This document shows, in pieces, positions 24,470-33,837 of a stretch of DNA of 64,000 nt. This DNA is from Deferribacterales bacterium Deferri_01 (GTDB lineage: Bacteria; Chrysiogenota; Deferribacteres; Deferribacterales; Geovibrionaceae). The stretch covers positions 124,001 to 188,000 of the forward strand of contig LUZY01000008.1 in NCBI GenBank assembly GCA_001603805.1, in the 5' to 3' direction. The notes under the pieces are model-generated. The model saw only the letters and a program-made list of their open reading frames with translations, did not search any database and was not told the origin of the DNA. Numbering within the stretch: position 1 is the stretch's first letter; the number at the start of each line of letters is the position of its first letter. The position numbers and the translations under genes were made by a program.

Positions 24470-25329
24470 AAGAGTTTGCCTTTATAGAAAGCCTTAAAGA
24501 GCTTAGTCCGGATGACCGCCTGCACGGAATAGGTGATGACGCTGTGCTTACGGACGGACTCCTCATCGCAAAAGATATAATAACGGAAGGAGTCCATTTT
24601 ACAAAGGATGCTCCTTTGCAGAATATCATATTCAGGCTTTTTACAGCAAATGTAAGCGACATTGCTGCCATGGGCGGCAGGGCGGAAAAGGCACTGCTGG
24701 GCGTTGCGCTTCCTTCTTATGTGGATAAGTCAAGGCTCACCGAGGCTGTTCGCTACTCATGTGCTTATTACGATATAAAGCTGATCGGCGGGGACACTAC
24801 ATCCTCCGCCTCACACTTCTTCGCATCCCTCACCATAATCGGCTGCCCTTCTGAAAACGTGCTTGTACGAAGCGGAGCGCAGGAGGGGGATGATATATAC
24901 CTCTCCCGCCCTGTGGGCGGAGCGGCGGCTATGCTTGCCAGAGAACTTTCCGGAGAAAAAGTGTACGACCATTATCTTTACAAGGCTGAGACGGAGCTGG
25001 GGGAGTATCTTGGCTCTTTCGGAGTGAACTCCTGCATTGATATAAGCGACGGACTGGGGCGAGATGCTTCGCACATAGCCGAAGCCGGAAAAGTCCGCAT
25101 AGAGCTTGATTCAAGGCTTATTCCTGAATACGGACTTTCTGACGCTGTCAGCTCCGGCGAGGAATACGCACTGCTTTTCACTGTTCCCGAAAGCCGCTCG
25201 AAAGAAATGGAAGAACTTATCCACCGTGATCTCAAACGCCCTGTTTACCGCATAGGCAAGGTAAAAAAGGGTTCTGGTGTTTTTCTGGACGGCGAAGACA
25301 TTTCCCACAAAGGCTGGGAGCATCTTTAG
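24466..25329 (+). CDS. thiL: Thiamine-monophosphate kinase ThiL
   Basis: ThiL phosphorylates thiamine monophosphate to the active cofactor. The 287-residue protein has HGIGDDAVL at about 20-28, GVHFTKDAP at about 43-51, NVSDIAAMGGRAEKALLGVALP near 62-83, LIGGDTT near 105, and CIDISDGLGRDA near 190, the PurM-like motifs for ATP and magnesium. The TTG start at 24466 overlaps the thiE stop and has GGAGG just before it; no ATG fits. It is the last gene of thiC-thiE-thiL. Confidence 0.94.
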   Translation: MKEFAFIESLKELSPDDRLHGIGDDAVLTDGLLIAKDIITEGVHFTKDAPLQNIIFRLFTANVSDIAAMGGRAEKALLGVALPSYVDKSRLTEAVRYSCAYYDIKLIGGDTTSSASHFFASLTIIGCPSENVLVRSGAQEGDDIYLSRPVGGAAAMLARELSGEKVYDHYLYKAETELGEYLGSFGVNSCIDISDGLGRDASHIAEAGKVRIELDSRLIPEYGLSDAVSSGEEYALLFTVPESRSKEMEELIHRDLKRPVYRIGKVKKGSGVFLDGEDISHKGWEHL

Positions 25330-25414
25330 GTGTATTGCGGAATTCGGCACAGGTCTTTTCTGATTGAGATTTTGTTGTTAGAATATATTTGAAATTAATT
25401 AGTCACCACAATAA

Positions 25415-26494
25415 TCAAGCAGTCAAAACGGATTCCATATAACAGTCTAGAAATTCTTCAGTAACGCCTTTAATTTTTCTTCTATTGCATAGTGCATAGA
25501 GTTCTTCAACTGCTGAATAAGGGAAATATCGGGCATTTAGTTCAGCAAATTGAGGTTTACTAATCTCTCGGACTACTTTGTCTCTGTCTTCATCAGGAGC
25601 TACAATAACATATCTTGTTGGAAAAGGAGGGAAATTATCTTGGAAATTCTTCATTCTGGTCAGCCCGCTAGTTACTCCTGTAGAGTGTTCTATCTCCATG
25701 ACAGCAGGCATGAGTTTGCCATTTTTAAACCAAATACAATCTATCATCAAGGCAGCTTTTGCTGCTTCACTATATGCAGTCATTAACCTCTCATTCTCAA
25801 GAGAATCAATCACACCATCGTATTCACATATTTTCTTGTTTTGATACACAATCCCCTTATCGTTTTGCGCAATCCATGTTCTATAGTTTAATTGAGTACC
25901 AATAAAATATAGGGCAACTTGTATTTGAGCATGTCTCCTTTTGATTTCAATATCAATCTCATTATCCTCAAGGGAGTCGGGCAAAGACAATGATTCATAA
26001 AATGCATCAGTAGATGGTATTTCCGAAACAACAAGTTCAGAATCTGCTTTCACTATAATTTGTGGCATATGTGGAGTATCTGGTTTCCAAACTAAATGCT
26101 TGTGACCTGGCTTAACTTGTGTTACTCCATTTTTGCTTTCAATTCGTCCTGGAAAACAGTAATAGAACTCTGGAGTATTGGCTAGTAAAGCCTCAAAAAC
26201 ACTACGTGTGTTATAGCTTCCACCAAGTATTCGATCGAAATTTATTGGTATATTCGGAGTAAAAGCGTTAGCTATTCTCCATATTAATTCAGGGGATATT
26301 GGTTCGGATTTTTTTGATTTCTCATTTTGCCTTTTTGCTGGATCCCATCTTTTAATGTATATTGGACCCTCCGGTAGCGTGACATGATCAATTTTAATAA
26401 ACCCTTTATTTTTTTGGTTAACATAGTTGTATGCAATGTTTTTATCTAAATTATTAATAAAATTAACAAGATTACTTGCAGTTAATTTTCGCAT
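25415..26494 (-). CDS. Putative type II restriction endonuclease
   Basis: I do not recognise the exact family, but context and the active site support a type II enzyme. From ATG 26494 (AGGAG before it) the protein has 359 residues. A PD-(D/E)XK-type site is likely at Asp252 (MIDCIWF), Glu267 and Glu269 (VMEIEHSTG), that is D, 14 residues, E-X-E as in BamHI, followed by STGVTSGLTRM as seen in several such nucleases. It overlaps the 3' end of the cytosine methyltransferase gene by 23 bp. The region is clearly more A+T-rich than its neighbours, which suggests acquisition. The recognition sequence is unknown. Confidence 0.75.
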   Translation of the reverse strand: MRKLTASNLVNFINNLDKNIAYNYVNQKNKGFIKIDHVTLPEGPIYIKRWDPAKRQNEKSKKSEPISPELIWRIANAFTPNIPINFDRILGGSYNTRSVFEALLANTPEFYYCFPGRIESKNGVTQVKPGHKHLVWKPDTPHMPQIIVKADSELVVSEIPSTDAFYESLSLPDSLEDNEIDIEIKRRHAQIQVALYFIGTQLNYRTWIAQNDKGIVYQNKKICEYDGVIDSLENERLMTAYSEAAKAALMIDCIWFKNGKLMPAVMEIEHSTGVTSGLTRMKNFQDNFPPFPTRYVIVAPDEDRDKVVREISKPQFAELNARYFPYSAVEELYALCNRRKIKGVTEEFLDCYMESVLTA

Positions 26495-27620
26495 TATAGA
26501 ATTCTCCTGATGTAAGTTCAGAAATAAATACACTGATAGTTTCTGCTAGTGATTTAGATGCTAAGTAAGGAACACCGTTTCCTATGGCTTTAAACATATT
26601 TGAGAGTGAAATCTCTGCTGGAATTATAAATTCTTTAGGCAAAGACTGGATTGCTAAAGCTTCAGATGCCGATAGCCTTCTAAGTTTATACGGGTGTAAA
26701 TGAACTTCGTTATTCCCATATGCAGCTGTAGGAGAATATCTCCACCTGTGAAGTCTTTTATATGATTTCTTTAAATCGTCGCCTTCTGGAATTATCTTAA
26801 ATTTCTCCAATCCTGCTCTTGGTTTAAAATGGTGTATTGCATTTGGGTGTTGATAAACCTTATTTTTCCTAAACCAATATTCTACTGTCAACTCAAGAGG
26901 TAAGTCTTGATTATATACTCTTATTGAATCTTCGTGAAACGTATCTTGCTTCGCCCAGTTCAGAGCAAACACTTCACCTTTATCAAATTTTTTAGTTAAG
27001 TCCCAGTCAAAGTGATTTATCGTAATTTTAGAGTTATCAAAAAGTTTATTTTTAAAACCAACAAGTATAATTCTTTCTCTGTCTTGGGGCACCCCATACT
27101 CAATAGAATTAATCAGTTTTTCAGTAAGTATATATCCAAAATGGGACAATTTTGTTTTTAGTGATTCAAAAAACTCCCTATGTTTAATTGTTCGATATAA
27201 GCCTTTAACATTTTCGAATAAAAAGAAATCAGGCTGTTCCGAAATAATTAAATCAACATATGTCGCAGAGAGTTTACCATTTTCACCTTCTTTGCCTCTA
27301 TTCTTTCCACCAACTGAAAAATCAGGACAAGGTGGTCCACCAATAAAACCTGTTAGTTTGTAGGTTTTCTTTGCTTCTTTGATATATTCTTTTAGTGCTT
27401 TTGATTTTTCTCCTTTTAATAAGGTTGAAATATCACAATTATGATACCCATACTTAGGTTTACTTATTCCTAATGCTTCCCTTGAGCCAGTATAGATATC
27501 TAAAAAGGGTTTATGGTACTCATTTACGAATAAAACATCAAAATTCCCATTATGCTCAAAACCCAAATCTAAAAAACCAGCTCCTGAAAAAAAAGAAAAT
27601 AGGGCAATTTTATTAGACAT
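26472..27620 (-). CDS. DNA (cytosine-5) methyltransferase
   Basis: This enzyme protects a host site from the partner endonuclease by methylating cytosine C5. From ATG 27620 the protein has 382 residues. Motif I is FSFFSGAGFLDLGFE at about 8-22, motif IV GGPPCPDFSVGGKN with the nucleophile Cys98, motif VI FENVK (Glu136), motif VIII QDRERIILVGF at about 179-189, and motif X AIGNGVPYLASKSLAETI near the C-terminus. The target-recognition domain lies between VIII and IX. An in-frame ATG at 27653 is possible but less likely. Gene order is methyltransferase first, endonuclease second. Confidence 0.95.
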   Translation of the reverse strand: MSNKIALFSFFSGAGFLDLGFEHNGNFDVLFVNEYHKPFLDIYTGSREALGISKPKYGYHNCDISTLLKGEKSKALKEYIKEAKKTYKLTGFIGGPPCPDFSVGGKNRGKEGENGKLSATYVDLIISEQPDFFLFENVKGLYRTIKHREFFESLKTKLSHFGYILTEKLINSIEYGVPQDRERIILVGFKNKLFDNSKITINHFDWDLTKKFDKGEVFALNWAKQDTFHEDSIRVYNQDLPLELTVEYWFRKNKVYQHPNAIHHFKPRAGLEKFKIIPEGDDLKKSYKRLHRWRYSPTAAYGNNEVHLHPYKLRRLSASEALAIQSLPKEFIIPAEISLSNMFKAIGNGVPYLASKSLAETISVFISELTSGEFYNAKINCK

Positions 27621-28064
27621 AATACACCTGAACAATTTTAACTTAAATGTCATTATACAATCTGTTTCATCTCCCTGCTAGTAATAAAAATTAAAATATT
27701 GCTTCACACTATTATAAAGCCACTTCGCTGCAAGATATTCAATTTAGACCGTTTTTTCGTTCTGAATTGAATATCGTCCAATTATGCCCAAAACTACCAA
27801 AAAATAATTCCATGCTTTTTATAATGAACAATAAATACTATAATTTTATTTATTATAAGGCGTTTTGTGAAGTTCTTATGGTGATTTACCAGAGAAGAAA
27901 GCGCTGCCACTGCCATCTTAAGGCTCACAACGACTGGTTTAGAAACTATGCAAAGCAAAGAACTCAAACGAAGCAGATCAATTTGGGTCATTTCCTAATC
28001 CTTGCCTTTTCATTTATTTACGTTTACCTTAAAATATTCGATATATTGAGAAATAAGGAGAAAG
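27621..28064. other. A+T-rich intergenic region between the R-M pair and rnj
   Basis: This stretch of 444 bp has no convincing gene. An open frame at 27767-28129 overlaps the rnj start, has low complexity and no recognisable motif, and is not called. The region is as A+T-rich as the R-M genes, so the acquired segment probably runs to near 28030. It contains an inverted repeat (separate entry), and the promoter and ribosome site of rnj (AAGGAG shortly before 28065). Confidence 0.6.
27734..27775. repeat. 15-bp inverted repeat upstream of the methyltransferase gene
   Basis: GATATTCAATTTAGA (27734-27748) and TCTGAATTGAATATC (27761-27775) are inverse complements at 14 of 15 positions, 12 bases apart. 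No T run follows on either strand, so a terminator is unlikely. It lies 114 bp upstream of the methyltransferase start and could be an operator or a remnant end of the acquired segment. Confidence 0.6.
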
Positions 28065-29705
28065 ATGAGGGCATCAGTTGCCGTACTCGGCGGAGTCGGC
28101 GAAATCGGCATGAATATGTATGTCTATGAAACCGAAGACACTGCGGTAATAATAGACTGCGGCGTAATGTTTGCGGACTACACTTATCCGGGTGTGGACT
28201 ACATAATTCCCGATTTTACATACATCAGGGAGATAGAGCATAAGCTGAAGGCTGTTCTGGTGTCTCACGGGCATGAAGATCACATCGGCGCTCTTCCTTA
28301 TTTTTTTAGCGAGTTTAATGTTCCCGTTTACGGCGGCAAGCTTTCGCTGGGGATACTCGCCGCCAAGCTCGGTTCAAAGAAGGAGCGGGTTAAGCTCATA
28401 CCTGTTGAGGCGAGGGAAACTGTCAAAATAGGTGATTTCTCAGCCACATTCCTTCCCGTAACTCACTCAATAGGCGATACTTTCGGCATATACCTCAAAC
28501 ATGGTCCTTTCTCCGCTCTACACTGCTCCGACTTTAAGATAGATTACACCCCCGTCTCCGGCGAACCTTTTAATGAGGATGATTTCGCCAAGCTTGCAGA
28601 AGGCGGGCTGACATGCCTGATGCTTGATTCCACTAATTCCCAGAATGAGGGGTTCACCAACTCTGAATCATCAATAAAGTCAGAGCTCAAAGATATTATG
28701 AGAAGCTCTGCCGGACGTGTATTTTTCACCACATTCTCCTCAAATCTGGACAGGCTCCGTCAGGTTATCGAAGCGGCGGATGAGCTTGGGAGAAAGGTTG
28801 TGATAGAAGGGGCGTCCATTGAACGTAATGTTGATATAGCAAAGAAAATCGGCTATCTGGACATACCTGCAAGAAGCATAGTTCAGCTTTCCACCGGCAA
28901 AAAAATGCCTGAAAATAAGGTGGTTTACATAATTACCGGCTGTCAGGGCGAAACTCAGAGTACCCTTTACCGCATAGCGTCCAGAGAGCGCAGAGATTTG
29001 AAAGTCGAACCCGGAGATACCTTTATTATTTCCTCAAGGGTTATCCCCGGCAATGAAAAAAACTTAAACAGACTCATCAACCTGATATACGAAAACGGCG
29101 GAGAAGTGATAGACACTGCCGCACGGAAAATACATGTATCCGGTCATGCTTCCAGAGGGGAGCTGACAAAAATGATGAACCTTACCAAGCCCTCATACCT
29201 CATACCTGTACACGGCGAAGAGATGCACCTTGCCCACATGACTAAAACCGCAATGAAGACAGGTATTTTTCAGCGGGATAATATTCTCCCCGTCAAAGAC
29301 GGCATGAGAGCGGTTTTTGAAGGCGGCAAACTTGTTGCCGTTGACGATATACCCCACGGGACTGTATATATTGACCAGCGGGGCAGAACCGTAATAGACG
29401 AAGAACTGCTTAAAGACCGTAAAAGCCTCTGCCGTGATGGTGCTGTGGCTGTTACAGTGCTTTACAGCCCATTGTATGAAGCTTTGGAAATGCCCCCTGT
29501 GATAAGAGTCAAGGGTTTCAGGATTGATGACCGGACAACCTTTGAACTCAGAAAATATCTGAACGACAGCATGGCAAGCCTTATAGAAGAGGCGAACGGG
29601 GATTACACCCTTTTGGAAGATTTTATTGAAAAACTCGTCAGGCGTTTTTTCAGGAAAAGTATGGACAGGAGACCCGCTGTGGCGGCTGCTGTCGTGGAGG
29701 TATAA
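28065..29705 (+). CDS. rnj: Ribonuclease J
   Basis: RNase J is an endo- and 5'-exoribonuclease for mRNA decay and rRNA maturation. The 546-residue protein has the metallo-beta-lactamase motif SHGHEDHIGALPY at about 66-78, a second His motif PVTHSIGD near 138, CSDFKIDYTP near 160, and the beta-CASP part with HVSGHASRGEL near 360 and PVHGEEMH near 383. A C-terminal domain follows. AAGGAG precedes the ATG. It ends one base before uppP, so rnj-uppP-ftsK form one unit. Confidence 0.96.
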   Translation: MRASVAVLGGVGEIGMNMYVYETEDTAVIIDCGVMFADYTYPGVDYIIPDFTYIREIEHKLKAVLVSHGHEDHIGALPYFFSEFNVPVYGGKLSLGILAAKLGSKKERVKLIPVEARETVKIGDFSATFLPVTHSIGDTFGIYLKHGPFSALHCSDFKIDYTPVSGEPFNEDDFAKLAEGGLTCLMLDSTNSQNEGFTNSESSIKSELKDIMRSSAGRVFFTTFSSNLDRLRQVIEAADELGRKVVIEGASIERNVDIAKKIGYLDIPARSIVQLSTGKKMPENKVVYIITGCQGETQSTLYRIASRERRDLKVEPGDTFIISSRVIPGNEKNLNRLINLIYENGGEVIDTAARKIHVSGHASRGELTKMMNLTKPSYLIPVHGEEMHLAHMTKTAMKTGIFQRDNILPVKDGMRAVFEGGKLVAVDDIPHGTVYIDQRGRTVIDEELLKDRKSLCRDGAVAVTVLYSPLYEALEMPPVIRVKGFRIDDRTTFELRKYLNDSMASLIEEANGDYTLLEDFIEKLVRRFFRKSMDRRPAVAAAVVEV

Positions 29706-30497
29706 ATGACAACGGGTATGGCTGTTCTGCTTGGGCTGATTCAGGGGCTTACTGAGTTTCTGCCGGTAAGCAGTTCGGGGCATCTTGTGCTTGCCCAGTC
29801 TCTTATGTCTGGGTTTTCCCAGCCGGGGCTTCTTTTTGATACATTACTGCATCTTGCGACCCTTTTCGCTGTTCTCCTTTTCTTCAGGGAGAGGGTGAAA
29901 AACCTGATGCTTGCATTTTTCGGAATATTTTTCCAGCAGTACAGGATAGTTTACTATCAGAACAAAAACTTTCTCTGGGGAATAGTAATAGCCAGCATAC
30001 CCACTGCGGTTATCGGTCTCTCTCTTGAGAACTCTGTGGAGCATCTTTTCGCAACTCCTTCATTTGTAGGTTATTTTCTTATCTTTACATCTGTGCTGCT
30101 TGTGCTGTCGGATAAAATGAAGTCAACAGGCGAAGTGACACTGCCGAAGTCTTTTTTTATAGGCATAATGCAGGGAATAGCTGTTATTCCGGGTATTTCC
30201 CGCTCCGGCTCAACTGTTGCCGTGGGGCTTTTCCTCGGAATAAAAAGGGAGGAAATGGCGGAGTTCACCTTCCTCATGTCTGTTCCTGCTATTTTCGGTG
30301 CTGCGCTTTTACAGGTGCGCCATCTGGAAACTCTGCCTGTGGGTCAGCTTCCCGCATATGGAATTGGGATGTTTGCTGCTTTTCTCAGCGGTCTTTTTGC
30401 CATAAGCTTTATGGTATATTTTATAAAGAGAGCCAACCTTAAGGTATTTGCTCTTTACTGCCTTGTGCTGGGGATAACAGCTATAATATGGATGTAG
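29706..30497 (+). CDS. uppP: Undecaprenyl-diphosphatase UppP (BacA)
   Basis: UppP recycles undecaprenyl diphosphate, the lipid carrier for peptidoglycan and O-antigen. The 263-residue protein is a multi-span membrane protein with both conserved motifs: LIQGLTEFLPVSSSGHLVL at about 11-29 and the second catalytic region PGISRSGSTVAVGLFLGIKRE at about 161-181. Its length matches the family (about 265-275). It follows rnj directly and overlaps ftsK by 10 bp. Confidence 0.97.
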   Translation: MTTGMAVLLGLIQGLTEFLPVSSSGHLVLAQSLMSGFSQPGLLFDTLLHLATLFAVLLFFRERVKNLMLAFFGIFFQQYRIVYYQNKNFLWGIVIASIPTAVIGLSLENSVEHLFATPSFVGYFLIFTSVLLVLSDKMKSTGEVTLPKSFFIGIMQGIAVIPGISRSGSTVAVGLFLGIKREEMAEFTFLMSVPAIFGAALLQVRHLETLPVGQLPAYGIGMFAAFLSGLFAISFMVYFIKRANLKVFALYCLVLGITAIIWM

Positions 30498-32728
30498 AAA
30501 ACAGGAAAAGCCTGCCCCTTGATATAATCTTTCTGCTTGGCGTTACTGCGCTGATTTTTCTGACGCTGTCCATATACTCCTATTCTTCGGCAGATCCCTC
30601 ATTCTCTCATATAATTTTCAGTGACTATGAGTTAAGGGTAAATAACCTTTTCGGCAAGACAGGGGCTTATGTTGCTGATCTTGCCGGAACCTTTTTCGGC
30701 TGGGCAGCTTTGTGCATCCCTGTATTTTTCTCCGGCGTGGTTTACAGGCTGTATCTGCTTAGAAGCGGTAGGGAAACAGGCAGATTCAGCGCAGTTTATT
30801 CATTCATGGCAATGATGGTTTTTGTTTTCCTTCTCTCTGTTATGTCTGGTTTCTTTGGCGGGCAGGACTTCTTTTTTGAGTCCCAGTACACAGGAGGAAT
30901 CTCCGGTAAAGCATCTTCTGATATACTTGCTTCTCTGCTTGGCAAGGCGGGCGGGGTAATAATCGTATCATTCCTGCTTGTTATAGTGTTCATGGTGTTT
31001 TTTGCCGTGACACTGAGCGATATTAAGCATGCGCTTCTGAATATCAGAGGCGGAGCGGACACAAAAGGCAGAGGGTTCAAAGGCATGTTTCTCAATGCCG
31101 GACGAAATGTTGAAACAGAAACCGCAAGTGAAGAACCAGCACCCGCAGCAGAAAGCATAACCTACGAAGAACCGTTTGACGACTATGTTCCCGTGACAAA
31201 GCCCCTTGGTGATGAACTCTTCATGGAGGAAGCACCGGAGGAGATTGAAGAAGTACCTGCGGAAACATTTGAAAAACCTAAAGAAAACGGAATAGACATA
31301 AAACCGAAGGAAACAGTGGAGCAGACAAGTGTTAAGTATGATGTTCCGCTGAATCTGCTGGATAAACCCTCCGGTAAGGTCAGGGGCGAGTCTGACGAGG
31401 AGCTGAAGCAGAAAGCTTCAATCCTTGAACAGAAGCTGAAAGATTTCGGTGTTCTCGGTAAAGTGCGTGAAATACGTCCCGGTCCTGTTGTTACTCTTTT
31501 TGAGTTTGAACCGGCTCCGGGTATAAAGATCAATAAAATTGCGAACCTGTCCGATGATTTGGCTCTTGCCATGAGTGCCCTGAGTGTAAGGATCATCGCT
31601 CCCATCCCCGGCAAGTCTGTGGTGGGGATCGAACTGCCCAATGAAAACAGGGAATCTGTTGTGCTGAGTGAGCTTCTCACCTCTTTGAGATTTGCAGAAA
31701 GTCAGTCACCGCTTACTTTTGCAATGGGCAAGGATGCTTCGGGCAAGCCGTACATATCAGACCTGACAAAGATGCCTCACCTGCTCATAGCCGGGACAAC
31801 GGGAAGCGGAAAATCTGTTTCTGTGAATGCGATGATCTGTTCTGTCCTTTATAAGTCTTCGCCTGATATGGTGAAGTTTGTGATGATTGACCCTAAAATG
31901 GTGGAACTGAGCATATATGAAGGCATACCCCACCTTGCTGCTCCTGTGGTTGTGGATGTGCGCAAGGCGGCAACAGTGTTGAAGAATGTTGTTCAGGAAA
32001 TGGAGTCCAGATACAGCCTGCTTGCCGAATCAAAGGTCAGAAATATCGATTCGTATAACCAGAAATCGGATACTGACGGGCATGCAAAGATGCCTTATCT
32101 CATTGTTGTTGTTGATGAGTTTGCCGACTTGATGATGGTTGCGGGAAAAGATGTAGAGCAGTCCATAATCCGTATCGCACAAATGGCCCGTGCGGTGGGA
32201 ATACACCTTATTCTGGCTACCCAGAGACCCTCTGTAAACGTAATAACGGGCATAATCAAGGCGAATATGCCTGCCAGGCTGTCGTTTAAGGTATCATCAA
32301 AGATAGATTCCAGAACAATCATAGATTCAAACGGTGCAGAACTTCTCCTCGGCAGGGGTGACAGCCTGTTCATTCCGCCCGGAACCAGCGAGACTGTCCG
32401 TGTACACGGATGTTTTGTTAGTGACGATGAGGTGGGCAGAATAACCGAACACCTTAAAACCCTCGGCGAGCCGGAATACAATATGGATCTGGTGAAGGAT
32501 GAAGAAACAGATTTCTCAGAGATAGATGAATCTGAAATCGATGATAAATACTTCGAAGCACTTGAGCTTGTCAGGCAGAAGGGCTTCGCCTCAATATCAA
32601 TGGTTCAGCGGTACCTTCGTATAGGGTACAACCGTGCTGCCCGAATTGTTGAGATAATGGAGCAGAAAGGCATAGTCGCACCGTCTGACGGAACATCCAA
32701 ACCCAGAGAAGTCATTAAAAAAGATTAA
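30488..32728 (+). CDS. ftsK: DNA translocase FtsK/SpoIIIE
   Basis: FtsK pumps chromosomal DNA through the closing septum and activates dimer resolution. The 746-residue protein has four N-terminal membrane helices (about 15-185) and a short acidic linker (about 190-300). The motor domain carries Walker A GTTGSGKSV near 437-445, Walker B IVVVDEFADLM near 537-547, and LATQRPSVNVITG. A gamma winged-helix domain at about 675-746 reads the KOPS sequence. The linker is much shorter than in E. coli FtsK, as in many bacteria. It overlaps uppP by 10 bp. Confidence 0.97.
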   Translation: MDVENRKSLPLDIIFLLGVTALIFLTLSIYSYSSADPSFSHIIFSDYELRVNNLFGKTGAYVADLAGTFFGWAALCIPVFFSGVVYRLYLLRSGRETGRFSAVYSFMAMMVFVFLLSVMSGFFGGQDFFFESQYTGGISGKASSDILASLLGKAGGVIIVSFLLVIVFMVFFAVTLSDIKHALLNIRGGADTKGRGFKGMFLNAGRNVETETASEEPAPAAESITYEEPFDDYVPVTKPLGDELFMEEAPEEIEEVPAETFEKPKENGIDIKPKETVEQTSVKYDVPLNLLDKPSGKVRGESDEELKQKASILEQKLKDFGVLGKVREIRPGPVVTLFEFEPAPGIKINKIANLSDDLALAMSALSVRIIAPIPGKSVVGIELPNENRESVVLSELLTSLRFAESQSPLTFAMGKDASGKPYISDLTKMPHLLIAGTTGSGKSVSVNAMICSVLYKSSPDMVKFVMIDPKMVELSIYEGIPHLAAPVVVDVRKAATVLKNVVQEMESRYSLLAESKVRNIDSYNQKSDTDGHAKMPYLIVVVDEFADLMMVAGKDVEQSIIRIAQMARAVGIHLILATQRPSVNVITGIIKANMPARLSFKVSSKIDSRTIIDSNGAELLLGRGDSLFIPPGTSETVRVHGCFVSDDEVGRITEHLKTLGEPEYNMDLVKDEETDFSEIDESEIDDKYFEALELVRQKGFASISMVQRYLRIGYNRAARIVEIMEQKGIVAPSDGTSKPREVIKKD

Positions 32729-32746
32729 TGTAAAAGCCGGTGTGCC

Positions 32747-32763
32747 CTGCTGAGGCAGTTTTT
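32747..32763 (+). terminator. Possible small terminator after ftsK
   Basis: CTGC-TGAG-GCAG is followed by TTTTT, 19 bp after the ftsK stop. The stem is only 4 bp, so termination is uncertain. Confidence 0.4.
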
Positions 32764-32847
32764 CCGGTTAAACCCTATAATTCTGGATTTACAGAAGAAT
32801 AAACCTTATAATGAAAATAATCGTAAAAACTCATTAAGGAAGGAACT

Positions 32848-33828
32848 ATGGCTGATTTAAGCGTGAACTACATGGGGCTCAAGCTGAAAAGCCCGATAAT
32901 TCTCGGAAGCTCCACCATGTCCAAAACTATTGAGAATATGAAAGCAGCTGAAAGCGAAGGGGCGGGGGCTGTTATTCTCAAATCACTTTTTGAAGAAGAA
33001 CTAAGGCAGACAGACGGCGGTTATTCTGATAATTTCCACCCCGAAGCCTATGAATATATAATGAAAGATGCGCTTATGGTCTACGGAACAAAGGGCTATG
33101 TGGAAAATATCGAAAAAACCAAAAGCGCCCTTAATATACCCGTGATAGCCAGTATAAACTGCATGGGCGGTAAATGGTGGGCAGGCTTTGCAAAAGATAT
33201 TGAGCATGCCGGAGCGGATGCGGTTGAGCTGAATATAGCTTATGTTCCCTTCAGCGTGACAGACGACCCCAGAGAAGTTGAGCAGAGATATATAGACACT
33301 GTTAAGGCTGTGAAGGCAGAAGTAAAAATCCCTGTTGCGGTCAAGATCGGCTCAAACTTCACATCAATTCCATACATGGCAGCAAAAATAAAGGAAGCAG
33401 GGGCGGACAGCCTGACGCTTTTTAACAGATACTACCAGATGGCGATAGATACTAATACTCTCAAACTCAAACCTGTTCATTACTACAGCACAGAAAACGA
33501 GACATACAATGTTCTGCGCTGGGTGTCTGTGATCACTTCGCAGCTTGGGATAAACGTAAGCTCCTCAACAGGTGTCCATTCCTCCTCTTCCGTGCTTCAG
33601 CATATACTTGCCGGAGCGTCAGCGGTTCAGATGGTTTCAGAAGTATATAAAAACGGATTCGGACGCATTTCAACTATTCTTGAAGAGGTTGACCAGTGGC
33701 TTGACCTCCGTAAAAAAGCTTCCTTAAGCGATATACGGGGACTTGCTTCAAAGAAAAACGCAGGAGAACACATGGGGTTTGAGCGTACCCAGTACATGAA
33801 AATAGCAGAGGCTATGCTTGTTGAATAG
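32848..33828 (+). CDS. Dihydroorotate-dehydrogenase-like flavoprotein
   Basis: The 326-residue protein is a TIM barrel of the PyrD/DHODH superfamily. It starts with LSVNYMGLKLKSPIILGSST, as in FMN-binding class I-like enzymes, and contains AVILKSLFEEE, VPVIASINCMGG-like, IPVAVKIGSNFTS and SSSTGVHSSSSVLQHILAGASAVQMVS. It is annotated in many genomes only as DHODH-like; substrate and electron acceptor are unknown. No pyrimidine genes are nearby, so I would not assign it to UMP synthesis. AAGGAA precedes the ATG. Confidence 0.83.
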   Translation: MADLSVNYMGLKLKSPIILGSSTMSKTIENMKAAESEGAGAVILKSLFEEELRQTDGGYSDNFHPEAYEYIMKDALMVYGTKGYVENIEKTKSALNIPVIASINCMGGKWWAGFAKDIEHAGADAVELNIAYVPFSVTDDPREVEQRYIDTVKAVKAEVKIPVAVKIGSNFTSIPYMAAKIKEAGADSLTLFNRYYQMAIDTNTLKLKPVHYYSTENETYNVLRWVSVITSQLGINVSSSTGVHSSSSVLQHILAGASAVQMVSEVYKNGFGRISTILEEVDQWLDLRKKASLSDIRGLASKKNAGEHMGFERTQYMKIAEAMLVE

Positions 33829-33837
33829 GCCTGCTGC

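Noticed and set aside
27767-28129. A 120-codon open frame upstream of rnj
   Set aside because: It is A+T-rich, has no recognisable motif and overlaps the well-supported start of rnj by 65 bp.
32404-32416. CsrA-like sequence GTACACGGATGTT in ftsK
   Set aside because: It is inside conserved coding sequence, far from a start codon and without a hairpin; a chance match.
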